Shown: piece by piece, positions 8,439 through 18,163 of the stretch
Numbering within the stretch: position 1 is the first letter of the stretch
Layout of the letters: every line of letters begins with the position of its first letter
Source: Pseudomonas mosselii
GTDB lineage: Bacteria > Pseudomonadota > Gammaproteobacteria > Pseudomonadales > Pseudomonadaceae
DNA length: 64,000 nucleotides
Direction: 5' to 3'
Assembly (NCBI RefSeq): GCF_003205295.1
Contig: NZ_QJRP01000001.1
Coordinates: 310,001-374,000 of the forward strand
Made by a program: the position numbers and the translations under genes
Notes under the pieces: model-generated
The model's input: the letters and a program-made list of their open reading frames with translations, nothing else
Database searches by the model: none
What the model was told of the DNA's origin: nothing

Positions 8439-9838
8439 GCCAGCCCCGGCGCCTCGTCCCAGCCGCCGCCCAGCGCGGTGAACAGGTTAACTTCGGCCAG
8501 CAACTGCGCCAGGCGGTCGCTGATCAGGCCCTGCTGGGCACTGAACAGCGAGCGCTGGGCGTCGAGGAAGGTCAGGCTGCTGTCGATGCCAGTGCGGTAG
8601 CGGTTCTCGGCCAGGTCGTGGTAGCGCTGGCTGGCCTCGACCAGGTCGCGCTGGGCCCGCAACTGCTGCTGGTAGGTGCTGCGCGCCGCCAGGCCGTCGG
8701 CCACTTCCTGGAACGCGGTCTGGATCGACTTCTGGTAGCGCGCCACCTGCATGTCCTTCTGCAACTTGGCGTAGTCGAGGCTGGCGCGCAGGCTTCCGGC
8801 GTTGAACAGCGGCAGGTTGACCTGTGGCTGGAACAGCCAGGTGCCGGTGCCGGCGTCGAACAGGTCGGCCAGCTCGCGGCTGCTGCTGCCGGCGTTGGCG
8901 GTCAGGCTGATGCTTGGGAAGAACGCTGCCCGCGCCGCGCCGATATTGGCATTGGCGGCCTGCAGCTGGTACTCGGCCTGACGGATGTCCGGACGGCGTT
9001 GCAGCAGGTCGGCGGGCAGGCCGGCGGGCACCCTGGCAATCTGCTCGTCGGCCAGCGGCAGTGCCGGCAGGTGTTCGTCGACCTGCGTGCCGACCAGGCG
9101 CTGCAACTGGTTGAGGTCCTGGGCGGCCAGGCGGGTGTAGCGCGCCACGGCGGCGCGGGTGCTGTCGACGCGGGTGGTGGCCTGGATCTGGTCGAGCGCC
9201 GACAGCGTGCCGGTGCGGCGTTGACGCTGGGTCAGGCGCAGGCTCTTCTCGTCGGCCTGCAGGGTCTGGCGCGACAGGGCCAGCAGCTCCTGGTCGGCAC
9301 GCCAGGTCAGGTAGGCGCCGGCGACGCTGCTGAGCAGGCTGAGCTCGGCGCCACGCCGGGCCTCGTCGGTGGCCAGGTAGTTGAGCAAGGCCTGGTCGCT
9401 GAGGCTGCGCAGGCGGCCGAACAGGTCCAGTTCGTAGGCACTGATGCCAACGGTGGCCGATTGCTGGGTGCTGATCATGCCTTCGCCGCCGGTGCGCCGC
9501 CGCGGTAGGTACTGGCGCGTGCCCTGGGCGTTGGCGGCGATCTTCGGCAGCAGTTCGGCGCGCTGGATGCGGTACTGGGCGCGGTAGGCCTCGGCGTTGA
9601 GCACGGCCACGCGCAGGTCGCGGTTGTTGGCCAGCGCGGTATCGAGCAACTGGCGCAGCACCGGGTCGTGGAACACCCCGCGCCAGTCGCCGGGCACGTC
9701 CGTGGCGGGTGGCCCGCCCCGATAGGCGACGCCCGTGGGGTACTGCTCGGCGCTGGGCGAGGGCGGGCGCTGGTAGTCGGGGGCGAGGCTGCAACCGGTC
9801 AAGACGAGAGCAAGCAAGGGCAGGGCGATTCGCGGCAT
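8408..9838 (-). CDS. RND-type outer-membrane efflux lipoprotein (OprM/NodT family), orphan
   Basis: 476 residues. Signal peptide with lipobox LTGC (lipidated Cys about residue 16), then SLAPDYQRP, the classic OprM/NodT amino end. Two outer-membrane efflux repeats follow, with motifs such as [30 protein letters not shown] in the second. The start [16 protein letters not shown] at 9838 is chosen because it gives a proper lipoprotein signal; the frame is open further upstream. No membrane-fusion or RND pump gene is adjacent, so it must pair with components elsewhere. The 3' end overlaps the AraC gene by 31 bases. Confidence 0.88.
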   Translation of the reverse strand: MPRIALPLLALVLTGCSLAPDYQRPPSPSAEQYPTGVAYRGGPPATDVPGDWRGVFHDPVLRQLLDTALANNRDLRVAVLNAEAYRAQYRIQRAELLPKIAANAQGTRQYLPRRRTGGEGMISTQQSATVGISAYELDLFGRLRSLSDQALLNYLATDEARRGAELSLLSSVAGAYLTWRADQELLALSRQTLQADEKSLRLTQRQRRTGTLSALDQIQATTRVDSTRAAVARYTRLAAQDLNQLQRLVGTQVDEHLPALPLADEQIARVPAGLPADLLQRRPDIRQAEYQLQAANANIGAARAAFFPSISLTANAGSSSRELADLFDAGTGTWLFQPQVNLPLFNAGSLRASLDYAKLQKDMQVARYQKSIQTAFQEVADGLAARSTYQQQLRAQRDLVEASQRYHDLAENRYRTGIDSSLTFLDAQRSLFSAQQGLISDRLAQLLAEVNLFTALGGGWDEAPGLAYQRSTALPK

Positions 9839-9854
9839 GGCAGGGTCTCTGGGA

Positions 9855-10607
9855 TCAGGTGCCGGCCATCCAGCGGGCCAGGCCATGGCGTCCGCTGACG
9901 CCGAGCTTGGCGGTGGCGCGTTTCAGGTAGGTCTCGATCGAGCTGTTCTTCACATTCAGGCGCTGGGCCATCTGTGGCACGGTCGCTCCGGTGAGCAGGC
10001 CGATGCACACTTCTTGCTCGCGGGTGGACAGGCGGATCGCCTCCTGCTCCAGACGCTCGGTGAAGACCTGGCGCAGCGAGCCGGCCTCATCCGCCTGCAG
10101 GCTTCCCGGGCGGCGCTGGGCCGCCTGCAGGAACAGCTGGGCATGGTGCTCGACCAGTGGCAACAGGGTGTCGGACAGGCGCTTGAGCAGCGACAGTTCG
10201 GTCAGGGAGAACATCCGTTCGCTGCGCTGGCGGTGGCAGCAGATGACCCAGCGCCGGTCGCCGCTGCGCGACACCAGGTTGCATTGGTGCGCGGGGGCGT
10301 TTATCTGGATCAGCAACGGGTCTTCCATGCGCATGATGCTTTGCAGCAGGGGATGGCGCAGCTGCGCTTGCGCGGGCGTCGCCTCGGGCAGGCCGGCGCT
10401 GCCCAGCACCTTGACCTGGCGGATGCTGGCCTGGTCACTGTCGAGGGTCCACTCGCTGAGGTCGAGTCGATGGATCGGCACCTGGTCGTCGATCAGCTGG
10501 AACATCTGTTCGGCGAAGGTGGCATCGCCAGTGCTGGCAACCAATGCCCCCAATTGCAGGTACAGGTGCGGGTCGTGGCGGTGTTCGAGGCTGTCGATCA
10601 GCTTCAT
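9855..10607 (-). CDS. LuxR-type helix-turn-helix regulator
   Basis: 250 residues from [25 protein letters not shown]-like ribosome site (AAGGAAG) lies 9 bases upstream, which decides this start over the longer open frame. The C-terminal GerE-type HTH is clear: [48 protein letters not shown]. The N-terminal 170 residues are not an obvious acyl-homoserine-lactone or receiver domain. It is divergent from the large NRPS gene, and LuxR regulators beside NRPS genes usually control them. Direct control here is inferred. Confidence 0.85.
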   Translation of the reverse strand: MKLIDSLEHRHDPHLYLQLGALVASTGDATFAEQMFQLIDDQVPIHRLDLSEWTLDSDQASIRQVKVLGSAGLPEATPAQAQLRHPLLQSIMRMEDPLLIQINAPAHQCNLVSRSGDRRWVICCHRQRSERMFSLTELSLLKRLSDTLLPLVEHHAQLFLQAAQRRPGSLQADEAGSLRQVFTERLEQEAIRLSTREQEVCIGLLTGATVPQMAQRLNVKNSSIETYLKRATAKLGVSGRHGLARWMAGT

Positions 10608-11025
10608 GTCGTCGTCTTCCTTGATCCGGTAACGCGGTGGGTCTCGCGGTCGAGTCCTCTCTGTGGTGGGGCTTGGCGCTATTGAATAGCAGGCTCCGAG
10701 CCTGCGTCTGTAGCGGAAAGCGGGGACAGGAAATGCCAAATTATCCGACAAGAAAAGTCGGTATTTCTCCGGACTCATGCAGCCTTAATCGAAGGATTGT
10801 CGGACAATTGGCGCCAGAAACCGGCCAGATCGGCGGCGATTGCCACGCCGGCTGACAGGGGTAGGCAGGTACCGGCTGCCGACTATCGTCAATGTCCTAC
10901 AAAAGATTCAGCAGGCTCAGGCGGAGCGAAAACGTACTGGCCAATGTCCGGGTTTGGGGGGCCATACAGGGCACGGGGTGGGTGCTTGAATCCGCGGACG
11001 ATCCCGTTTCAAGGAAGACCCGCCT
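10608..11025. promoter_or_regulatory. Divergent control region between LuxR gene and NRPS
   Basis: 418 bases. It holds two related dyads: TTATCCGACAA at 10741-10751 and the perfect 13-base palindrome ATTGTCGGACAAT at 10796-10808. They are spaced about 56 bases centre to centre, a plausible pair of regulator sites. The NRPS ribosome site CAAGGAAGA lies 8 bases before its ATG. No believable small gene is present. Confidence 0.6.
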
Positions 11026-14000
11026 ATGTCCGTCGCCGATAGCTTTCCCCTGACCTGCGCCCAGCGCGACATCTGGCTGGACCAGATCAGCCACGGCGAC
11101 TCGCCGCTCTACAACGTCGGCGGCTATCTCGAATTCGACGGCGCCGTGGACAGTGGCCTGTTGCGGCGCGCGCTGGCGCACCTGGTCGCGCTTCACGACG
11201 GGTTGCGCACGGTGCTGGTGCGCGAGGCGGGGGACGATGGCGTGGCCCGCCAGCGTTTCGTGGCCGGATTGCAGGTGCCGCTGGACGAGCACGACCTGCG
11301 CGGGCAGGCTGAACCATTCGCCGCTGCGCAGCGTCTGGCCAAGACCTTGTTGCAGCAGCCCTTCGCCCTTGAAACCGGACCGTTGCTGCGCATGGCATTG
11401 CTGCATGTGGGTGCCGGGCGCAGCCTGCTGATGCTGCAAGCCCATCACCTGATCCTCGACGGCTGGGGCCTGGAGCAGTTGCTCCACCAGTTGGGTCGGT
11501 ACTACGGCCTGCTCGAACAGGGCCTGGCGCTCCCGGACACGGCCCCGTCCTATCGGACGTTCATCGAGGATGACCTGGCCTATCAGGGGTCGCCCCGCCA
11601 GCAGCGTGATCTTGCCTATTGGCAAGGCCGCTACCCGCAGCTTCCGGATGCGCTGCTGAGCCCCAGGGAACAGGGCCTGCCGCCAGGTGCCACGCCCAGC
11701 CATGCGCTGGAGCGCAGTTTCGACGGCGAACTGCTGGCGCGTATGCAGCAACTGGCTGGCGAGCTGCAGGGATCGATCGCCCATGTGCTGCTGGCGGCCT
11801 TGCACGTGTGCTGTGCCCGGGCCTGGCAGCGGGACGACTGGGTGGTCGGCCTGCCCGTGCGCAACCGCGGCAATGCCCGGGCCAAGGCGACGCTGGGCAT
11901 GTTTGTCCAGGTCAATGCCTTGCACATGGACTTCGGCCGGAATTTGAGCTTCGCCGAGCTGGTGCGCGGTATCGGCGATGCCCTGCGGCGCGACCTGCGC
12001 CACCAGCGTCTGCCGCTGAGCGATCTCAACCGGGCGTTGGGGCTATCCCGGGAGGCCCGGGGGCAGTTGTTCGAGATCACTGTGTCCTACGAGGAAGAAG
12101 GCCACGACCTGCGCTATGGCAGCCTCGGCGCCCACAGCGTGAAGGTATGCAACGATCACGAGCCGACGCCGCTGTCGATCTACCTGCGCAGCAACCCGCA
12201 CAATGGCAAGGCCTGGCTGCACCTGGTGCATAACCAGGCCTGGCTGTCCCCCGAAGAGGTCGAGGTGTTCAGCGCGCGGCTGTTGCACGTTCTGGCCCAA
12301 GGGCTGGAGCGGCCGCAGGCGGGCATCGACGACTACGACCTGCTTTTGCCCGACGAGCACCATCGCCTGCGGCTGTGGAACGCCACCGCCCGCGCCGCCC
12401 AGGGCCCGTCCCTGATCCATCGACGCATCGAGGCCCAGGCCGCTCTGCGCGCCGAGGCGACGGCCGCGATCCACGAGGAGCAGCGCCTGAGTTATGCCGA
12501 GCTTAACAACCGCGCCAATCAGCTGGCCACGCAACTGCAGGCCCTGGGCGTGGTGCCGGAGCAGCGGGTGGCCGTAGTCGCTCGGCGTGGCCTGGACACC
12601 CTGGTCGGCCTGCTGGCGGTGCTGAAAGCCGGTGCGGCCTATGTACCGATCGATCCGGCGCACCCGGGGGAGCGCCTGCGCTACCTGCTCGATGATTGCG
12701 CGCCGAGGGTGGTGCTGACCCAGTCCGGCCTGCGCGAGCGCCTGCCTGACCTCGATGTGCCGGTGATCGAGTTGGACCGTTTGCCACTGCCCACGACGGC
12801 GTTCGCCGACCTCGAGGTACCGGGGCTGTCGGGTTCAAGCTTGGTCTATGTGATCTACACCTCCGGTTCGACCGGCCAGCCCAAGGGCGTGATGATCGAG
12901 CACCGCATGCTCGCCAACCTGGTCGACTGGCACTGCGACGCCTTCGACCTCCATCCGGGCAGCGCCACCTCCAGCCTGGCCGGTTTCGGCTTCGATGCCA
13001 TGGCCTGGGAGATATGGCCGGCCCTGTGTGTCGGCGCCACCCTGCACCTGGCACCGGTGGGCGAGGGTGGCGAGGACATCGACGCGCTGCTGCGCTGGTG
13101 GCGTGCCCAGCCGCTGCAGGTCAGCTTCCTGCCCACGCCGGTGGCCGAGCACGCCTTCGCCCAGGGCGAGGCGCATCCCACCCTGCGCACCTTGCTGGTC
13201 GGCGGCGATCGCCTGCGGCGGCTGGCCCGAGAGCGTGGCTGGCGGATCATCAACAACTACGGGCCGACCGAGGCCACGGTGGTGGCCAGCGCGGGCGAAG
13301 TGCACCCGGGCCAGATGCTGCATATCGGCGCGCCGGTGGCCAATACCCGCCTGCACGTGCTCGATGCCCAGGGCCGGCAACTGCCGATAGGCGCTGTCGG
13401 TGAGCTGCATATCGGCGGTGCAGGTGTCGCCCGCGGCTATCTGAACCGCCCCGAACTGACTGCCGAGCGCTTCCTCGACGACCCGTTCGCCCAGCAGCCC
13501 GGCGCCCGTATGTACCGCACGGGGGACCTGGTACGCTGGTTGCCCGATGGCACCCTGGAGTACCTGGGGCGCAGCGACGACCAGGTGAAGATCCGCGGCG
13601 TGCGAGTCGAGCTGGGCGAGATCGAGAGCGCGCTGGCCAGCCACCCGGCCGTGCGCGAGGCGCTGGTGCTGCTGCGCAACGGCCAGCTGGTGGCGTGGTA
13701 CCTCGGCGAACAGGCATCGACCCCGTTGCAGTTGCATGAGCACCTGCGCAGCCGCCTGCCAGCCGCCTTGCTGCCGAGCGCCTATGTGGCGATGGCGGCC
13801 TGGCCGTTGACCGCCAATGGCAAGCTCGACCGCCGCGCGTTGCCCGCACCGGGCAACGAGGCCACGGTACGGCGCGCCCACGAGCCGCCCCAAGGCGAGC
13901 TGGAGCAGCGCCTGGCCGCGCTTTGGGCCGAGTTGCTGGAGGTGGAGCAGGTCGGACGGCACGATCACTTCTTCGAGCTGGGCGGCCATTCGCTGCTGGC

Positions 14001-17000
14001 GGTGCGCCTGATCGAGCGCATGCGTCAGGCAGGGTTGCAGGTCGATGCCCAGGTCCTCTTTGGCCAACCGACCTTGGCGAGCCTGGCCGCGTCGCTTGGC
14101 GGCGCCCCCGTGCAATCGGTAGCGGCCAATCGCGTGGCGCCGGGTTGCCGGCGGATTACTCCCGAGATGCTCGCCTTGACCCGCCTCGATCAGGCCTGCA
14201 TCGACCGCATCGTCGACAGGGTTCCGGGCGGGGCGGTCAATGTGCAGGAAATCTACCCGCTGGCACCACTGCAGGAGGGGCTGCTGTATCACCATCTCAC
14301 CGAAGACCGTGACCCGTACCAGCAACAGGCGCTGTTCGCCTTTGACAGCCGGGCGGCGCTTGAGTCATTCAATCAGGCCCTGGCCCGGGTCATCGAACGT
14401 CATGACATCCTGCGCACCAGTCTGGCCTGGGAAGGCCTGGCGCAGCCGCAACAAGTGGTGTGGCGCCAGGCCTGGCTGCCGCTGGCGGTGCTCGAGCCCG
14501 GTCCGGGCGAGGCGGTCACTTTGCTGCGTGAGCAGAACCTGCGGCTGGACCTGCGCCAGGCACCGATGATGGCCCTGGTCTGTGTCGAGGACAGCGCGCG
14601 GCAGCGCTGGCTGGGCCTGTTGCACTTCCACCACCTGGTCAACGACGCGGTCTCGGTGCAGGTGCTGCTGTCTGAACTGGCGGTGCTGATGGCGGACGAA
14701 GGGCATGCGTTGCCCATGCCGGTGCCTTACCGCAACTACGTCGCCCTGAGCCGCGACGAGTCCCGCCAGGCGAGTCATGAAGCGTTCCTGCGCGAAGCCC
14801 TGGCCGGGGTGCAAGCGCCGCCGAGGCTGGCCGGTATGGGCGAGGGCGTGCACGCGCTGGCGAATGTCGAGACCTGCAACCTGACTGTTCCTGAGGGCTT
14901 GGCCACGGCCCTGCGCCAGCGCGTGCGCCAACACGACGTTGGCCTGGGCAGCCTGATGCACTTGGCCTGGGCCCAGGTGCTGGGGGCCTTGGGTGGGCGC
15001 GATGAGGTGGTGTTCGGCAGCGTGCTGCTGGGCCGGGTGATGGCGGGCGAGGGGGCTGATCGGGCGCTGGGCATGTTCATCAACAGCCTGCCACTGCGGG
15101 TGTCGCTGGCCGGTCGCGACGTAGGCCAGGCGCTGGTTGGTGTCCACGGCCAGCTGGCGGCGCTGCTCGGGCACGAGGATGCACCGTTGGTGCTGGCCCA
15201 GCGCTGCAGCGGGCTGCCCGCCGGCGTGGCGCTGTTCGACAGCCTGCTCAACTATCGACATGGCGCCGCGCACGACAGCGTGGCACTGCCCGGCGTGACC
15301 CTGCTCGATGCCAGCGAGGTGCACAGCCATGCACTGGTGCTGACCGTGGACGAGCAGGGCGACAGCCTGCGCCTCAGTGTTCGGGCGCCCCGTGAGCTGG
15401 GCGCCGAGCGGGTGCTCGGGCACGTTTGCTGTGCCCTGCAGGCGCTGGCTGAAGCACTGGCCAGCGAGGGGCCGGTGGCGCTCGAATCGCTGTCGACCTT
15501 GCCGGAGGCGGAGCGCGTCTATCTGTTGGAAACCCTCAATGCCACCGAGGTCGCGCTGGATCCCGCGTATCCGCATCTGCCGGCGCTGTTCGCCGCCCAG
15601 GTGCGTCGCACGCCGGACGCCGTGGCGCTGCAGAGCGAAGACACGCAGCTCACCTACCGTGAACTGGACGCCCGGGCCAACCGCCTGGCCCATCACCTGA
15701 TCGGCCTCGGCGTTCGGCCCGACAGCCGGGTCGCCGTGTGCCTGGAGCGCGGTGCGTCGCTGATCGCCGGCCTGCTTGGCGTGCTCAAGGCCGGTGGCGC
15801 CTATGTGCCGCTGGACCCCGGCTATCCCGACGATCGCCTGCACTACATGCTCGCCGATAGCGCGCCGTTGGCGGTCCTGGTACAGGGGGCCACCCGTGGT
15901 CTGTTCGAGGACCAGCCATTCACGTTGGTCGATCTGGATCACGGCGGCTGGCAGGCGCATGGCGACCACGCGCCCGAGTTGCCTGAGCTGGGCGGCGGGC
16001 ACCTGGCCTATGTCATGTACACCTCGGGTTCCACCGGCACGCCGAAGGGGGTGATGGTCGAGCACCGCGGGCTGTGCAACCTGATGCGCTGGGGCAGCGA
16101 CCTGTGCCCGCCGCAAGCCGACGACGCGTTGTTGCAACGGGCGCCGTTCAGCTTCGACGGCTCGGTGTGGGAGTTGTTCTGGCCGCTGTGCGCCGGCTTG
16201 CGCCTGGTACTGGCGCGCCCCGACGGGCACCGCGATCCGGCCTACCTGGTACAGCTGATCCAGGCGCGCCGGGTGACCACCGTCAAGTTTGTCCCGGCCC
16301 TGCTGCAGGCGTTTCTCGACACCCCGGGCGTCGAGCGCTGCACCAGCCTGCGCGATGTCTTCTGCGGTGGCGGCGAGCTGACCCTGGCGCTGGCGCAACG
16401 GGTACGCAAGTGCTTGCCCCAGGTGCATCTGCACAATGTTTATGGCCCCACCGAGGCCACCGTGGACAGCACCGCCTGGACCCTGGAACCGCAGCAGCCG
16501 TTGCCCGATTTCGCCCCGCCTATCGGGCGGGCGATCGGCAACACCCGCCTGTATGTGCTCGACGCCCATGACCGTCCGGTGCCCGTTGGGTGCGCCGGCG
16601 AACTGCATATCGGCGGTATCGGCGTGGCCCGCGGCTACCTGGGGTTGCCGGCGTTGCAGGCCGAGCGTTTCATTGCCAGCCCGTTCGTGGCCGGCGACCG
16701 CCTGTACCGCACCGGCGACCTGGTGCGCTACCGCGCCGATGGCGAGCTGGAGTTCCTGGGGCGCAACGACTTCCAGGTCAAGCTCAACGGTCTGCGCATC
16801 GAGCCGGGCGAGATCGAGGCGCTGTTGGCGGCTCATCCGGACCTTGGCCAGGCAGTGGTGCTGGTGCGCGAGGAGCGTCTGGTGGCCTATGCCAGCTGTC
16901 GCGCCGGCCATGCCGTGCCGACGCTGGAAGCGCTGCGCGCCTACCTGCTGGCGCGCCTGCCGGTCTACATGGTGCCCTCGGCCTATGTGCTCCTGGCCGA

Positions 17001-17370
17001 GTTGCCGCTGAGCCCCAATGGCAAGGTCGATCGTCGCGCCCTGCCAACACCGGGCGCGGAGGCGGTGATCAGCCGGACCTATGAGGCGCCCCGCGACGAG
17101 CTGGAACAGGCCCTGGCGCAAATCTGGACCGAGGTGCTGAAGATCGAGCAGGTCGGCCGCGACGACAACTTCTTCGAGCTGGGCGGGCATTCACTGCTGG
17201 CGGTCAGCCTGGTGGCGCGCATGCGCCAGGCCGGGCTGCACGCCGATGCGCGCCTGCTGTTCAGCCAGCCGACCCTGGCGGGCCTGGCGGCCAACACCCG
17301 GCGCGAGCAGGAACAGGTGGCGATTGCGCAGACCACCATTCCGGCGCTGAAGGGCAGGCGACGGATCTGA
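11026..17370 (+). CDS. Two-module non-ribosomal peptide synthetase, C-A-T-C-A-T, no thioesterase
   Basis: 2114 residues. C1 has HHLILDG at 140-146. A1 has TSGSTGQPKG near 612, with binding-pocket residues read as D-A-W-F-L-G-N-V-V-K, a code I know for leucine. T1 carries GGHSL with Ser989. C2 opens VPGGAVNVQEIYPLAPLQEGLL, as in dual condensation/epimerisation domains of Pseudomonas lipopeptides; its active site reads HHLVNDA (1202-1208), with Gly replaced by Ala. A2 has TSGSTGTPKG near 1666 and pocket residues D-G-W-K-F-G-V-V-D-K, a code I do not recognise. T2 has Ser2056. The protein ends 58 residues later with no thioesterase or reductase. Product release is therefore in trans or spontaneous, for example as a diketopiperazine. 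The product is unknown. Confidence 0.92.
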   Translation: MSVADSFPLTCAQRDIWLDQISHGDSPLYNVGGYLEFDGAVDSGLLRRALAHLVALHDGLRTVLVREAGDDGVARQRFVAGLQVPLDEHDLRGQAEPFAAAQRLAKTLLQQPFALETGPLLRMALLHVGAGRSLLMLQAHHLILDGWGLEQLLHQLGRYYGLLEQGLALPDTAPSYRTFIEDDLAYQGSPRQQRDLAYWQGRYPQLPDALLSPREQGLPPGATPSHALERSFDGELLARMQQLAGELQGSIAHVLLAALHVCCARAWQRDDWVVGLPVRNRGNARAKATLGMFVQVNALHMDFGRNLSFAELVRGIGDALRRDLRHQRLPLSDLNRALGLSREARGQLFEITVSYEEEGHDLRYGSLGAHSVKVCNDHEPTPLSIYLRSNPHNGKAWLHLVHNQAWLSPEEVEVFSARLLHVLAQGLERPQAGIDDYDLLLPDEHHRLRLWNATARAAQGPSLIHRRIEAQAALRAEATAAIHEEQRLSYAELNNRANQLATQLQALGVVPEQRVAVVARRGLDTLVGLLAVLKAGAAYVPIDPAHPGERLRYLLDDCAPRVVLTQSGLRERLPDLDVPVIELDRLPLPTTAFADLEVPGLSGSSLVYVIYTSGSTGQPKGVMIEHRMLANLVDWHCDAFDLHPGSATSSLAGFGFDAMAWEIWPALCVGATLHLAPVGEGGEDIDALLRWWRAQPLQVSFLPTPVAEHAFAQGEAHPTLRTLLVGGDRLRRLARERGWRIINNYGPTEATVVASAGEVHPGQMLHIGAPVANTRLHVLDAQGRQLPIGAVGELHIGGAGVARGYLNRPELTAERFLDDPFAQQPGARMYRTGDLVRWLPDGTLEYLGRSDDQVKIRGVRVELGEIESALASHPAVREALVLLRNGQLVAWYLGEQASTPLQLHEHLRSRLPAALLPSAYVAMAAWPLTANGKLDRRALPAPGNEATVRRAHEPPQGELEQRLAALWAELLEVEQVGRHDHFFELGGHSLLAVRLIERMRQAGLQVDAQVLFGQPTLASLAASLGGAPVQSVAANRVAPGCRRITPEMLALTRLDQACIDRIVDRVPGGAVNVQEIYPLAPLQEGLLYHHLTEDRDPYQQQALFAFDSRAALESFNQALARVIERHDILRTSLAWEGLAQPQQVVWRQAWLPLAVLEPGPGEAVTLLREQNLRLDLRQAPMMALVCVEDSARQRWLGLLHFHHLVNDAVSVQVLLSELAVLMADEGHALPMPVPYRNYVALSRDESRQASHEAFLREALAGVQAPPRLAGMGEGVHALANVETCNLTVPEGLATALRQRVRQHDVGLGSLMHLAWAQVLGALGGRDEVVFGSVLLGRVMAGEGADRALGMFINSLPLRVSLAGRDVGQALVGVHGQLAALLGHEDAPLVLAQRCSGLPAGVALFDSLLNYRHGAAHDSVALPGVTLLDASEVHSHALVLTVDEQGDSLRLSVRAPRELGAERVLGHVCCALQALAEALASEGPVALESLSTLPEAERVYLLETLNATEVALDPAYPHLPALFAAQVRRTPDAVALQSEDTQLTYRELDARANRLAHHLIGLGVRPDSRVAVCLERGASLIAGLLGVLKAGGAYVPLDPGYPDDRLHYMLADSAPLAVLVQGATRGLFEDQPFTLVDLDHGGWQAHGDHAPELPELGGGHLAYVMYTSGSTGTPKGVMVEHRGLCNLMRWGSDLCPPQADDALLQRAPFSFDGSVWELFWPLCAGLRLVLARPDGHRDPAYLVQLIQARRVTTVKFVPALLQAFLDTPGVERCTSLRDVFCGGGELTLALAQRVRKCLPQVHLHNVYGPTEATVDSTAWTLEPQQPLPDFAPPIGRAIGNTRLYVLDAHDRPVPVGCAGELHIGGIGVARGYLGLPALQAERFIASPFVAGDRLYRTGDLVRYRADGELEFLGRNDFQVKLNGLRIEPGEIEALLAAHPDLGQAVVLVREERLVAYASCRAGHAVPTLEALRAYLLARLPVYMVPSAYVLLAELPLSPNGKVDRRALPTPGAEAVISRTYEAPRDELEQALAQIWTEVLKIEQVGRDDNFFELGGHSLLAVSLVARMRQAGLHADARLLFSQPTLAGLAANTRREQEQVAIAQTTIPALKGRRRI

Positions 17371-17404
17371 TGAACAGGCAAAGGGGTAACCTTGAGTCAT
17401 GCGC

Positions 17405-17510
17405 ACCCCCTGTGGGAGCGGCCTTGTGTCGCGAAAGGACCGCGCAGCGGTCCCGGCAATTTCTGCCTCAGCGCTAAGCGCCTGGGGCTGCTACCAGCCC
17501 TTGTGCGGCA
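17405..17510. repeat. P. putida-type REP repeat, one imperfect copy
   Basis: It starts with CCTGTGGGAGCGGCCTTG, then GTCGCGAAAGGACCGC and the inverted GCGGTCC. The same family appears as a perfect inverted pair at 25429-25550. It sits between the convergent NRPS and regulator genes and may act as a transcription terminator for both. Confidence 0.7.
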
Positions 17511-17518
17511 CAATCCTC

Positions 17519-18163
17519 CTATTTCGGCGAAATGCGATAGACGCAGCGCCGATCCCCCGAGATCAGGTGCTCGCAACGCTCCACCAGCCCCTGTGCGCCG
17601 ATCGCCGCCTGGAACACCTGCAACTCGCTGCGGCAGAACCCCTGGCAGCGGGTAGCGGCGATGCAGATCGGGCAGTGGTTCTCGACGATCAGCCAGTCGC
17701 TGCCGTCGGCCTGCATCTCGGCCATGTAGCCGGCGCGCTCGCGCAACTGCACGAGGATGCGCACCTTGTCTTCCAGGCTCTGGCCATCGGCGCAGGCCTG
17801 CTGGTACTCACGGCTGTTGCTGTCTTCCATGCGGCTGATCAGGCGGTCGACCCCGTCGCTGCCGAACACCTGCTCGACGCTCTCGATCAGTTGCAGGGTC
17901 AGCACGCTGTGGGAATCGGGGAAGCGGCGCTGGGCCGTGGCGGTCAGCGCCCATTTTTGCGAAGGGCGCCCGGCGCCCTTGGCCGGCACGCTGATGCCAC
18001 TGACCAGGTCGGCCGCCTGCAGTTTCTGCACCTGCTGGCGGGTGGCTTCGAAGGTGATGGCGAGCAGTTGGGCCAGGTCGGCGGTCTTGAGCGGCCCGCG
18101 GGTCTTGAGCAGGAACAGGATGCGGTCGGCGGTGCAGTTGGTATCAACGGTGGTCGAGGTCAT
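17519..18163 (-). CDS. COG2345-type winged-helix regulator with C-terminal cysteine cluster (SufR-like)
   Basis: 214 residues from MTSTTVDTNCTADRILFLL. The N-terminal winged helix (RILFLLKTRGPLKTADLAQLLAITFEATRQQVQKL) resembles ArsR/DeoR types. The C-terminal part has ENHCPICIAATRCQGFC and, 20 residues on, RCEHLISGDRRCVYRI, a spacing reminiscent of SufR-like proteins that bind an Fe-S cluster. It is divergent from the azapteridine operon and shares its AT-rich control region, so it is a candidate redox- or iron-responsive regulator of it. Start is uncertain: no good ribosome site is seen at this ATG and the frame stays open upstream to 18271. Confidence 0.75.
   Translation of the reverse strand: MTSTTVDTNCTADRILFLLKTRGPLKTADLAQLLAITFEATRQQVQKLQAADLVSGISVPAKGAGRPSQKWALTATAQRRFPDSHSVLTLQLIESVEQVFGSDGVDRLISRMEDSNSREYQQACADGQSLEDKVRILVQLRERAGYMAEMQADGSDWLIVENHCPICIAATRCQGFCRSELQVFQAAIGAQGLVERCEHLISGDRRCVYRISPK

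Noticed and set aside
10608-10778. Longer N-terminus for the LuxR-type regulator
   Set aside because: The extension has unusual composition, while the ATG at 10607 has a strong AAGGAAG ribosome site.
14365-17190. 941-codon open frame antisense to the NRPS
   Set aside because: Lies wholly inside the second NRPS module, has Gln/His/Arg-rich shadow composition and no recognisable domain.
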